Of a DNA stretch of 64,000 nt, positions 27,532 to 35,114 are shown piece by piece. Under the pieces are notes generated by a model, which saw only the letters and a program-made list of their open reading frames with translations, did no database searches and was not told where the DNA came from. The number at the start of each line of letters is the position of its first letter. The stretch's first letter is position 1. The translations under genes were made by a program, and so were the position numbers. The stretch is from Mesorhizobium sp. M1E.F.Ca.ET.045.02.1.1 (GTDB lineage Bacteria; Pseudomonadota; Alphaproteobacteria; Rhizobiales; Rhizobiaceae). The DNA lies in contig NZ_CP034447.1 in NCBI RefSeq assembly GCF_003952485.1, positions 1,426,001-1,490,000 of the forward strand, written 5' to 3'.

Positions 27532-27706
27532 CACCCCACCCGGCGCTTCGCGCCGACCTCCCCATCAAGGGGAGGTAGGGCGTTGGCGTGAACATCCCCG
27601 CCGAAGAGGCTGTTCTGACCTGATAACCCAGGCGGCCGAGAATAAAGCGGCGACCTTCTACCTCCCCTCGATGGGGAGGTCGGCGCGCAGCGCCGGGTGG
27701 GGTGAA
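27532..27706. repeat. Long intergenic palindrome in the ABC operon
   Basis: Left arm about 27532-27578 (caccccacccggcgc, cgccgacctccccatcaagggg) and right arm about 27658-27706 (ctcccctcgatggggagg, cgcgcagcgccgggtggggtg) are nearly perfect reverse complements around 80 bp of unrelated spacer. It fills the gap between permease and Gfo/Idh genes, so it is transcribed within the operon and could attenuate or stabilise the message. Confidence 0.82.
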
Positions 27707-27738
27707 GCGCAGCCCTATCGCGAATTGGCTGTTACGGC

Positions 27739-28578
27739 TCACTTCACCGCTCCCGACGTGATGCCGCGGATCAGTTGCCGCGAGAAGATGACGTAGAGGA
27801 TCAGCACCGGCAGGATCGCCAGCGACAGCGCGGCCAGGATCGCGTTCCAGTTGGTGACGAACTGGCCGAGGAAGAGCTGCGCGCCGAGCGTCACCGTCTT
27901 GGTCTCCTCCGATGGCGCGAGGATCAACGGGAACCACAGATCGTTCCAGATCGGGATCATGGTGAAGACGGCGACCGTCGCCATCGACGGGCGCACCAGC
28001 GGCAGCACCAGGCGGAAGAAGATCGTGTATTCCGACAGCCCGTCGATGCGTCCGGCGTTCTTCAGGTCATCGGATACCTGCTTCATGAATTCGGACAGGA
28101 TGAAGATGGCGAGTGGCAGGCCTTGCGCCGTGTAGACCAGGATCAGCGCCGTCAGCGTGTTAACCAGCCCGCTTGCCACCATCAACTGCAGGATGGCGAC
28201 GGTGCCGAGGCGGATCGGGATCATGATGCCGAGCGCGAGATAGAGGCCCATCATGGTGTTGCCGCGGAAGCGGTATTCCGACAGCGCGAACGCCGCCATC
28301 GCCCCGAACAGCAGCACGAAAAACAGCGAGGCGACGGTGACGACGAGGCTGTTCTGGAAATAGTGGAAGAAGTCGCCCTGGCCGAACACGGTGGTGTAGC
28401 CGATCAGGTCGAAGGTCTTCGGCGTCGGCGGCGTCAGCGGCGCGCCGAAGATGCCCGCGCGCGACTTGAACGAATTCATGATGACCAGGATCACCGGGAA
28501 CAGCGCGATCACCGTGTAGGTCAAAAGGACGGCATGGGCGCCGATGGTGCGGGGAAGCGAACGGGTGGCTAGGCTCAT
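27739..28578 (-). CDS. Carbohydrate ABC transporter permease (MalG type)
   Basis: 279 residues with about six hydrophobic segments, the first at 12-35 (AVLLTYTVIALFPVILVIM). The EAA loop is near 190 with NAGRIDGLSEYTIFFRLVLPLVRPS, the contact site for the ATPase. It pairs with the other permease gene upstream. A 226-bp gap with a long palindrome separates the two permease genes. Confidence 0.93.
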   Translation of the reverse strand: MSLATRSLPRTIGAHAVLLTYTVIALFPVILVIMNSFKSRAGIFGAPLTPPTPKTFDLIGYTTVFGQGDFFHYFQNSLVVTVASLFFVLLFGAMAAFALSEYRFRGNTMMGLYLALGIMIPIRLGTVAILQLMVASGLVNTLTALILVYTAQGLPLAIFILSEFMKQVSDDLKNAGRIDGLSEYTIFFRLVLPLVRPSMATVAVFTMIPIWNDLWFPLILAPSEETKTVTLGAQLFLGQFVTNWNAILAALSLAILPVLILYVIFSRQLIRGITSGAVK

Positions 28579-28626
28579 TGGAAAGTCTCCTGACGAGCTG
28601 CTTGTCCAGAGGATCGTGCCAAGGCA

Positions 28627-28780
28627 CCCCCCTCTGTCCTGCCGGACATCTCCCCCTCAAGGGGCGAGATTGGCAGCGTCGATGACGCCGCCCGTTCTGC
28701 TGCGTCGAAAATTGGCGAAGGCGGCGATGACGTCCAATCTCCCCCCTTGAGGGGGAGATGGCCGGCAGGCCAGAGGGGGG
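28627..28780. repeat. Long intergenic palindrome, 'cctctgtcctgccggacatctccc' type
   Basis: Left arm about 28627-28671 (ccccctctgtcctgccgg, catctccccctcaagggg) and right arm about 28737-28780 (ctccccccttgaggggga, gatggccggcaggccagagggg) are imperfect reverse complements around about 65 bp. The spacer shares the words ttggcgaa and gatgacgtcc with other copies. It lies between the two permease genes. Confidence 0.85.
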
Positions 28781-28805
28781 TAGCTAGGCGCACCATCTCA
28801 GACCC

Positions 28806-29735
28806 TCAGAACTGATACCGACGCAGGCGCGTCTGGACGAGGAACAGGTAGACGCAGACGCCGGCAAGGATGATCAGGAACATCATCGTGGCGATCGCTG
28901 CGCCTATGTTCGGGTCGCCGACCTGGAGCTGGAAGCCGAAGAAGGCGCGGTAGAGGAAGGTGCCGAGGATGTCGGTCGAATAGTTCGGCCCGGCGAGCGC
29001 TCCTTGCGCGGTGTAGATCAGGTCGAAGGCGTTGAAATTGCCGACGAAGGTCAGGATCGAGATGATGCCGATCGATGGCAGGATCAGCGGCAGCTTGATC
29101 TTCCAGAACTGCGCCATGCCGGTGACGCCGTCGCATTCGGCCGCCTCGATCACTTCGTCGGGGATCGACAAGAGTGCTGCATAGATCAGCATCATCGGGA
29201 TGCCGACGAACTGCCAGACCGAGACCAGGCTGAGCGCGGTCAGCGCATATTGCTCCTTGCCGAGCCACGGCGTGAACAGGCTCTTCAGCCAGACGAAGTC
29301 GAGCAGATGCGGCGCCACGCCCCAGATCGGCGACAGGATCAGCTTCCAGGCGAAGCCGACGATGACGAAGGACAGGATCGTCGGCACGAAGATCGCCGTG
29401 CGATAGAAGGCGGCAAACCTGAGCCTCGGGCTGGAAAGAAGCGCCGCCAAAAGGATGCCGATCGGGTTCTGCACCAGCATGTGGATGATGAAGAACCAGA
29501 CGTTGTTCCTGAGCGCGTTCCAGAAATTCACCGACCAGTTGGGGTCGCCGAACAGCGTGCGGAAATTGCCCAGCCCGACGAAGACCTGGGACTGCTCGAT
29601 GTTGCGGAACAAGGAGAGCTGCAGCGTGCCGAACAGCGGCAGGATCATGACCGCCGTGTAGACGAGCACAGCCGGCGCCAGGAAGACGCCGATATGCCAG
29701 CGGATCGGTCTTTTCGGTCGTGTTTGTGCGGCCAT
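28806..29735 (-). CDS. Carbohydrate ABC transporter permease (MalF type)
   Basis: 309 residues from ATG 29735 (MAAQTRPKR); an upstream reading to 29816 would add a basic stretch without a ribosome site. About six membrane segments; the first is VFLAPAVLVYTAVMILPLFG. The EAA loop EAAECDGVTGMAQFWKIKLPL is near 205. It couples with the MalG-type permease. The substrate-binding gene is 224 bp upstream, across a GC-rich hairpin. Confidence 0.93.
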   Translation of the reverse strand: MAAQTRPKRPIRWHIGVFLAPAVLVYTAVMILPLFGTLQLSLFRNIEQSQVFVGLGNFRTLFGDPNWSVNFWNALRNNVWFFIIHMLVQNPIGILLAALLSSPRLRFAAFYRTAIFVPTILSFVIVGFAWKLILSPIWGVAPHLLDFVWLKSLFTPWLGKEQYALTALSLVSVWQFVGIPMMLIYAALLSIPDEVIEAAECDGVTGMAQFWKIKLPLILPSIGIISILTFVGNFNAFDLIYTAQGALAGPNYSTDILGTFLYRAFFGFQLQVGDPNIGAAIATMMFLIILAGVCVYLFLVQTRLRRYQF

Positions 29736-29920
29736 GAGTTTCGGTCTCCGCCGTCTCTCGGTTCCAGGTCGGATGATGCTAGCTGATGCCTCGATGCACG
29801 GCCTGATTGTCCCCATCAGGGGAGGACAAGGCCAGCGACTGCGCGGCTCCGTCTTCCCCGCAAGGTGAGGGTAAGACCGAGAGGCGGCGCCGACAATCGC
29901 TATCTAAGAACGGTCCGAAT

Positions 29921-29946
29921 GCCGGCCGGGCGTGCGCCCGGCCGGC
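29921..29946. other. Perfect 11-bp GC hairpin after the binding-protein gene
   Basis: GCCGGCCGGGC, a GTGC loop and GCCCGGCCGGC form a perfect stem 13 bases downstream of the substrate-binding-protein stop. There is no T tract in the direction of transcription, so it looks like an RNA stabilising or processing hairpin rather than a full terminator. Such structures commonly raise binding-protein levels over permeases. Confidence 0.65.
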
Positions 29947-29959
29947 TCGATGGCAAAGG

Positions 29960-31219
29960 TTACTTCGCCGGCTTGTACCAGCTGTCGAGGCCGTCCTGCA
30001 GCTTCTTGGCCGCGGCTTCCGGCGTGTCGGTGCCGTTGATCACGTTGGCCGATTCAACCCAGGTCTCGTTCTCGAGGTTCGGCGTGCCGCGCGACAGGAT
30101 CTGGTAGGTCGAGCGGATCGTCGACTTGCACTTGCCGCGCCAGGAGACGAATTCCTGCGCCAGCGGGTCTTCCATCTTCACCGGCGTGCTGTTCAGGCTG
30201 AAGAAGCCCGGCAGCGCGTTGGCGTAGATGGTGGCGAAGTCCGGCGAGGCGACCCAGGACAGGAACTTCTTGGCTTCTTCCGGATGCTTCGATGCCGCGT
30301 TCAGGCCCATGCCGATGTCGGTATGGTCGGAGATGTAGCAGGTGTCGCCGGCCTTCTGCACCGGCGGCGGGAAGGCGCCCATCTTGAACTGCGCCTGCGT
30401 GTTGAACAGGCCGATCTCCCACGAGCCGGCCGGATAGATGGCGGCGCGGCCGAGCGTGAACAGGTTCTGGCTGTCCGGATAGGTCTGCGCCTCGAAGCCG
30501 TCGCCCAGATAGGGCTTCCACTTGGCCAGTTCCTTGTAAGGCTCGACCCACTGCGGATCGGTCAGCTTCTGCTCGCCCTTGATCAGGGCCGCGCGGCCTT
30601 CCTCGCCCTTCCAGTAGTTCGGGCCGATGTTCTGGTAGCCCATGGTCGCGGCTTCCCAGAGGTCCTTGGTGCCCATAGCCATCGGGATGTAGGTGCCGTC
30701 GGCCTTGATCTTGTCGAGCACGGCGTAGAACTCTTCATTCGTGGTCGGCACCTTGAGGCCGAGCTTGTCGAAGGCGTCCTTGTTGTAGATGAAGCCGTGG
30801 ATGACCGAGGCCATCGGCACGCAGAAGCTCGACTTGCCGTCGTCGGTCTGCCAGGCCGCCTTGGCGACGGCCGAGAAGTTGTCCATGCCGGGCAGCGAGG
30901 TCAGGTCGGCGAGATTGCCCTTCTTGAACAGCTCCAGCGACTTGTCGAACGGGCGGCAGGTGATCAGGTCGCCCGCCGAGCCGGCGGTGAGCTTGGCGCC
31001 GAGGGCCGCGTCGTACTCGGTCGGCGCCGAGGGCGCGAACACCACCTTGATGCCCGGGTTCTTGGCCTCGAAGGCCGGGATCAGCTTGTCCTTCCAGATG
31101 GTCAGGTCGTCGCCGCGCCAGCTCTCGATGTTGAGCGTTACGTCGTCGGCCAGAGCGATCCCGGTGGTGCCGAGAATGCTCGTGCCGAGCAGCAGTGCCG
31201 TCAGTAGTTTGGTCGTCAT
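29960..31219 (-). CDS. ABC transporter sugar-binding protein
   Basis: 419 residues. An N-terminal Sec signal peptide (MTTKLLTALLLGTSILGTTGIALAD, cleavage after ALA near 24, split by class I rules) directs it to the periplasm. The family 1 extracellular binding fold follows: LIPAFEAKNPGIKVVF near 50, AAWQTDDGKSSFCVPMASVIHGFIYN, GRAAIYPAGSWEIGLF. It captures the sugar for the two permeases encoded downstream. It sits 52 bp after murQ, the first gene of the operon. Confidence 0.92.
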   Translation of the reverse strand: MTTKLLTALLLGTSILGTTGIALADDVTLNIESWRGDDLTIWKDKLIPAFEAKNPGIKVVFAPSAPTEYDAALGAKLTAGSAGDLITCRPFDKSLELFKKGNLADLTSLPGMDNFSAVAKAAWQTDDGKSSFCVPMASVIHGFIYNKDAFDKLGLKVPTTNEEFYAVLDKIKADGTYIPMAMGTKDLWEAATMGYQNIGPNYWKGEEGRAALIKGEQKLTDPQWVEPYKELAKWKPYLGDGFEAQTYPDSQNLFTLGRAAIYPAGSWEIGLFNTQAQFKMGAFPPPVQKAGDTCYISDHTDIGMGLNAASKHPEEAKKFLSWVASPDFATIYANALPGFFSLNSTPVKMEDPLAQEFVSWRGKCKSTIRSTYQILSRGTPNLENETWVESANVINGTDTPEAAAKKLQDGLDSWYKPAK

Positions 31220-31271
31220 CTTCAGTCTCCCTGTTGACCTTTTTCAGGTTCGGTTCTGATGAGAACAGAGG

Positions 31272-32180
31272 CTAGCGCCGCTTGCTCCCCTCGATCGCGG
31301 AAAGCGCAGGCCGAAGCTTCTGGCCCGATCCTTCCAGTATCTTCTCGGCCGCGTCGGCGTTGGCAGCGCCGGCGGCGAGCAGAATGGCAGTCTTGACGAC
31401 GCCGCCGCTCTCTTCGAGCAGGCGCGCCGCGTCGTCCCGGCTCCGCCCGGTGATGGCGGCGACCATGCGCACCGCGCGGTCGCGCAACTTGATGTTGTCG
31501 GCGGTGAGGTTGACCATGTAGCCGTCATGCACATGGCCGAGATGAATGGCGGTCAGCGTCGACAGCATGTTGAGCGCGATCTTCTGCGCGGTGCCGGCAC
31601 CCATGCGCGTCGAGCCGGCGATCAACTCCGGCGGCGTTTCCAGCAGGATGGCGACATCGGCCTCACCGAACAGCGGCGCGCCCTTGTTGTTGGCGATTGC
31701 GATCGTCGCCGCGCCCCGGCGCCGCGCATCGCCGATGGCCTGCACGGCGTAAGGCGTCGAGCCGCTGGCCGAGATGGCGATCAGGCAGTCACCCTTGCCG
31801 ATATTGGCGTTCGCCACGGCCGCCGCGGCTTCCTCGATGTCGTCTTCAGGCCCGCCGGCAAGCGTGTGGAACGCCTCGTCGCCGCCCGCGATCAGGATGG
31901 CGATGCGGTCACGCGCGATGCCGAAAGTGCCGGGAAGCTCCAGCGCATCCGCAACCGCCATCAGGCCGGAGCTGCCGGCCGCCGCATAGGCAAGCCTGCC
32001 GCCGGTCTTCAATTGCCTTGCGATCAATTCCGCGGCCTCGGCGATGGCCGGAATGGCGCCGTGAACGGCCTTGGCGGCCTCGATCTGGGCATTGGCCAGG
32101 AATGAAAGGATGGCATCCGGGGTCTGGACATCCAGCCCCTCGGCATTCTGATGAAGCGCTTCCGTGCGCGTCTCGGCCAT
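31272..32180 (-). CDS. murQ: N-acetylmuramic acid 6-phosphate etherase
   Basis: 302 residues from ATG 32180 with GGAGG upstream; a start at 32237 is rejected. SIS-domain sugar-phosphate fold: AAAGSSGLMAVADALELPGTFG near 63-84 holds the catalytic Glu position (LEL), then ISASGSTPYAV near 130 and GAGTAQKIALNMLST near 200. The enzyme splits MurNAc-6-P into GlcNAc-6-P and lactate. The glycine-rich entry is AAAGSSGLM instead of the common GAGTSGRL, a modest departure. No MurNAc kinase or PTS gene is in this window; the divergent NagK or an outside enzyme would have to provide the phosphate. Confidence 0.88.
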   Translation of the reverse strand: MAETRTEALHQNAEGLDVQTPDAILSFLANAQIEAAKAVHGAIPAIAEAAELIARQLKTGGRLAYAAAGSSGLMAVADALELPGTFGIARDRIAILIAGGDEAFHTLAGGPEDDIEEAAAAVANANIGKGDCLIAISASGSTPYAVQAIGDARRRGAATIAIANNKGAPLFGEADVAILLETPPELIAGSTRMGAGTAQKIALNMLSTLTAIHLGHVHDGYMVNLTADNIKLRDRAVRMVAAITGRSRDDAARLLEESGGVVKTAILLAAGAANADAAEKILEGSGQKLRPALSAIEGSKRR

Positions 32181-32205
32181 CCGCTTTCCTCCAACTAAGG
32201 GGACC

Positions 32206-32222
32206 ATACCAAAAAAATACCA
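32206..32222. promoter_or_regulatory. Candidate amino-sugar operator, ATACCA-N5-ATACCA (murQ side)
   Basis: Two ATACCA half-sites start 11 bp apart, 26 bp upstream of the murQ start. The same 17-bp element appears in inverted orientation at 32341-32357 on the nagK side. The GntR protein encoded two genes right of nagK is the natural binder. Function is inferred from position and duplication. Confidence 0.55.
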
Positions 32223-32340
32223 CTTGTCCACATCCATTAACGTTTTTCGTGCCCGGCATTCTCCTTGCCGGCAAATTTCCGCGCTTTTTCAATAAAATAC
32301 GCCTTAATCTTTTTTTGAACCGAAATTAGCGCTTGGCTAT

Positions 32341-32357
32341 TGGTATTTTATTGGTAT
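32341..32357. promoter_or_regulatory. Candidate amino-sugar operator, inverted copy (nagK side)
   Basis: TGGTAT-TTTAT-TGGTAT is the reverse complement of ATACCA-N5-ATACCA and lies 25 bp before the nagK GTG. Placement over the presumed promoter would allow repression of both divergent operons by one regulator. Confidence 0.55.
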
Positions 32358-32381
32358 TATCCGCGGCGAGGAGAAAATCGT

Positions 32382-33263
32382 GTGAAATTCGTGCTTGGCA
32401 TCGATGGCGGCGGCACCAGCTGCAGGGCGGCCCTTGCGACCGTCGACGGCGCTGTGGTCGGTCGCGCCAAGAGCGGCGCGGCCAACATCCGCACCGATCT
32501 TACCGGCGCCCGCGCCAACATCGTCGACGCGGCAAGGCAGGCTTTTCTCGCCGCCGGCCAGGATCCGGAGCTGATCCCTGAGACGCCCGCCATCCTTGGT
32601 CTGGCCGGCGCCAATGTCGGCACCTACAGGCAGCAGTTGGAAGCGATCCTGCCCTTCAGCAAGAGCCGCGTCGAGACCGATGCCGAGATCGCGCTCGAAG
32701 GCGCGGTCGGCTCCGGCGACGGCGCCATGGCGATCCTCGGTACCGGCACCGCCTATATGGCGCGCAAGAACGGCAAGTCGCGCGCCATCGGCGGCTGGGG
32801 GTTTCAGGTCGGCGACCAGGGCAGCGGGGCCCGCATCGGCCGCGATCTGCTCGAGCAGACGCTGCTCGCCTATGACGGCATCCGGCCCGGCTCGCCGCTG
32901 ACGGAGGCGATGCTCGCGGTCTTCCGCAACAACCCCGAGGATGTTGTCGAATTCACCACCAACGCCAAGCCCGGCGACTTCGGCGGTTTCGCGCCCAAGG
33001 TTTTCGAGCATGCCGCCAAGGGCGACCTCGTCGCCAACTGGATCCTCGACAAGGCGGTCGCCGACGTCGAGGCTTCGCTCGGCGCGCTCGATCTCGCCGA
33101 CGATGCTCCGCTTTGTCTGCTCGGCGGCCTGGCGCCGCTCTATGCGCCGCGTCTGTCGGCGCGTTACCAGGCGCTGCTGAAAGCCCCGCTCGACGATGCG
33201 CTCGGCGGCGCGGTGCAGATGGCGGTGCGCATCTTTGCCGGCAAATCGGGGGCTGCCCTGTGA
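32382..33263 (+). CDS. N-acetylglucosamine kinase-like (BadF/BadG/BcrA/BcrD ATPase family)
   Basis: 293 residues from GTG 32382 with GAGGAG upstream. ASKHA motifs: phosphate-1 LGIDGGGTSCRAAL (about 5-18), phosphate-2 AILGTGTAYMAR near 118, GGWGFQVGDQGSGARIG near 134, adenosine motif GGLAPLY near 250. The family phosphorylates GlcNAc or GlcN in the cytosol with ATP. Placement with nagB-type and nagA genes supports GlcNAc-6-P production. Its stop overlaps the duplicated start of the next gene. Confidence 0.87.
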   Translation: MKFVLGIDGGGTSCRAALATVDGAVVGRAKSGAANIRTDLTGARANIVDAARQAFLAAGQDPELIPETPAILGLAGANVGTYRQQLEAILPFSKSRVETDAEIALEGAVGSGDGAMAILGTGTAYMARKNGKSRAIGGWGFQVGDQGSGARIGRDLLEQTLLAYDGIRPGSPLTEAMLAVFRNNPEDVVEFTTNAKPGDFGGFAPKVFEHAAKGDLVANWILDKAVADVEASLGALDLADDAPLCLLGGLAPLYAPRLSARYQALLKAPLDDALGGAVQMAVRIFAGKSGAAL

Positions 33264-33339
33264 GCGCCGCCAACCAGATCTTCGCCATGCTGCCGGAGGC
33301 GCCGCGATGAGCGCCGCCGACCAGATTTTCGCCATGCTG
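33260..33339 (+). repeat. Tandem duplication of the GntR-gene start region
   Basis: 33260-33292 and 33307-33339 are 30/33 identical, 47 bp apart. The first copy begins GTG overlapping the nagK stop and reads 16 codons (VSAANQIFAMLPEAPR) to a TGA that overlaps the second copy's ATG. The true gene uses the second copy. Confidence 0.85.
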
Positions 33340-34086
33340 AAAGAATCCTCGCAGAGCGGCGCGCCGCTCTACCTGCAGCTCAGGAAAAGCATCGAGGAAG
33401 CGGTCAATCGCGGCCTGATCGGCCCGGGCGACGCGCTGCCGTCCGAGCGCGACATCGCCAGCAAGGCCGACATCTCGCGCGTCACCGTGCGCAAGGCCGT
33501 GCAGGATCTGGTCAAGGGCGGCATCCTCGTCCAGCGCCACGGATCCGGCACCTTCGTCGCGCCGCGCATGGAGCGCGTCGAGCAGTCGCTATCCCGGCTC
33601 ACCTCCTTCACCGAAGACATGGCGCGCCGCGGCATGGTCGTGCGCTCGGCCTGGCTCGACCGTGGCCTCTACGCGCCCTCGCCTGATGAGATGATGGTTC
33701 TCGGCCTGTCGTCGAACGAGCTGGTGGCGCGCGTGGCGCGCCTGCGTATCGCCAACGACACACCGCTGGCGATCGAGCGCGCGGCAATCTCGGCCAGCGT
33801 CCTTCCCGACCCAGAGACGATCGGCTCCTCGCTCTACGCGACGCTGGAACTGACCGGCAATCGTCCGGTGCGGGCGGTTCAGCGCATCTCGGCCGCGAAT
33901 CTCGGCGACGATGACGCGCGCCTGCTGGAAGTGCCGCCGGGGGTTGCCGGACTGCACATCGAACGCATTTCCTATCTGGCGAGCGGCAAGGTGATCGAAT
34001 TCACCCGTTCGATCTACAGGGGCGACGCCTATGACTTCGTCGCGGAACTCCGGCTGACCGGGCCGGGAGAGGAGAGCCGGCCATGA
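33307..34086 (+). CDS. GntR-family regulator with UTRA domain (NagR/NagQ-like)
   Basis: 259 residues from ATG 33307. Winged helix at about 20-90: YLQLRKSIEEAVNRGLI, LPSERDIASKADISRVTVRKA, and the wing VQRHGSGTFVAPR. The UTRA ligand-binding domain starts near 105 and includes LRIANDTPLAIERAAI and GKVIEFTRSIYRGDAYDF, typical of HutC-subfamily sensors of amino-sugar phosphates. It lies between nagK and the SIS deaminase, overlapping the latter by four bases. It probably represses both divergent operons in the absence of GlcNAc-6-P or GlcN-6-P, through the ATACCA elements at 32.2-32.4 kb. Confidence 0.9.
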   Translation: MSAADQIFAMLKESSQSGAPLYLQLRKSIEEAVNRGLIGPGDALPSERDIASKADISRVTVRKAVQDLVKGGILVQRHGSGTFVAPRMERVEQSLSRLTSFTEDMARRGMVVRSAWLDRGLYAPSPDEMMVLGLSSNELVARVARLRIANDTPLAIERAAISASVLPDPETIGSSLYATLELTGNRPVRAVQRISAANLGDDDARLLEVPPGVAGLHIERISYLASGKVIEFTRSIYRGDAYDFVAELRLTGPGEESRP

Positions 34087-35114
34087 GCGCAACCACCACC
34101 CATATGCGGCGCGAGATCGAGGAAATCCCGCAGGCCACCGCCCGCCTGCTCGATGGCTCGGCCAAGGCGCTTGCCGAGGCCGGCCGCGGCCTTCGCGAGC
34201 GCGATCCGAACTTCGTCGTCACCGTGGCGCGCGGCTCGTCCGACCACGCCGCCACCTTCACGAAATATGCCGTGGAGTTGACCGCCGGCCTCGCCGTCGC
34301 TTCGGTCGGCCCGTCGATCGCTTCGATCTACGGCGCGAAGCTGAGGCTGCGCGGCTCGGCCTGTCTCGCCATCTCGCAGTCGGGCAAAAGCCCCGACATC
34401 GTCGCCATGGCCGAAACGGCCAGGGCCGGGGGCGCGCTGACCGTCGCCATCACCAACACCGCCGACTCGCCGCTGGCGCGGGCCTCGGACTATGCCATCG
34501 ACATTCTGGCCGGGCCGGAGCGCAGCGTCGCGGCCACCAAGACCTTCGTCAATTCGGCTGTCGCCGCCCTGGCGCTGATGGCGCACAGCACAGGCGATGA
34601 GCCGCTGCTTTCAGCGCTCGCCCGCCTGCCGGAGCATTTCGAGAAGGCGATCGCCTGCGACTGGATGGCGCTCGCCGCCGCGCTCGAGACGCCGCAGTCG
34701 CTGTTCATCCTGGGACGCGGCCCGTCCTTCGCGATCGCCAGCGAGGCGGCGCTGAAGTTCAAGGAGACCTGCGCCATGCATGCCGAGGCCTACAGCGCGG
34801 CCGAGGTCATGCATGGGCCGCTGGCTCTTGTGGGACCAGGCTTCCCCGTCCTGGCGCTCGCCGCCCGCGACGCCTCCGAGCCCTCGGTGGCCGAAGCAGC
34901 AGACAGCGTGGCGGCCAAGGGCGCGGCCGCTTTCGTCACCTCCGGCAAGGCAAAGAACGCCAGGCTGCTGCCGCATGTCGCGACCGGCCATCCGCTGACC
35001 GATCCGCTGCCGCTGATCGTGTCCTTCTACGGCTTCGTCGAGGCCTTCGCCCGCCATCGCGGCCTCGACCCGGATGCGCCGCGCAACCTGCGCAAGGTAA
35101 CGGAAACCGTATGA
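34083..35114 (+). CDS. SIS-domain glucosamine-6-phosphate deaminase (NagB-II/GlmS-like)
   Basis: 343 residues with two SIS domains: residues about 35-160 (TVARGSSDHAATF, AISQSGKSPDIV) and about 195-330 (FILGRGPSFAIASEAALKFKE, AEVMHGPLALV). There is no N-terminal glutamine amidotransferase domain, so it is not GlmS; the family includes the alternative deaminase that makes fructose-6-P and ammonia from GlcN-6-P. The start overlaps the regulator stop (ATGA) and its stop overlaps nagA. No classic hexosamine-type nagB is nearby, which supports this role. Confidence 0.88.
   Translation: MSATTTHMRREIEEIPQATARLLDGSAKALAEAGRGLRERDPNFVVTVARGSSDHAATFTKYAVELTAGLAVASVGPSIASIYGAKLRLRGSACLAISQSGKSPDIVAMAETARAGGALTVAITNTADSPLARASDYAIDILAGPERSVAATKTFVNSAVAALALMAHSTGDEPLLSALARLPEHFEKAIACDWMALAAALETPQSLFILGRGPSFAIASEAALKFKETCAMHAEAYSAAEVMHGPLALVGPGFPVLALAARDASEPSVAEAADSVAAKGAAAFVTSGKAKNARLLPHVATGHPLTDPLPLIVSFYGFVEAFARHRGLDPDAPRNLRKVTETV

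Noticed and set aside
27532..28780. Long palindromes considered as insertion-sequence ends
   Set aside because: Spacers are too short to code a transposase and the same structure recurs in unrelated gaps; they fit a small palindromic repeat family.
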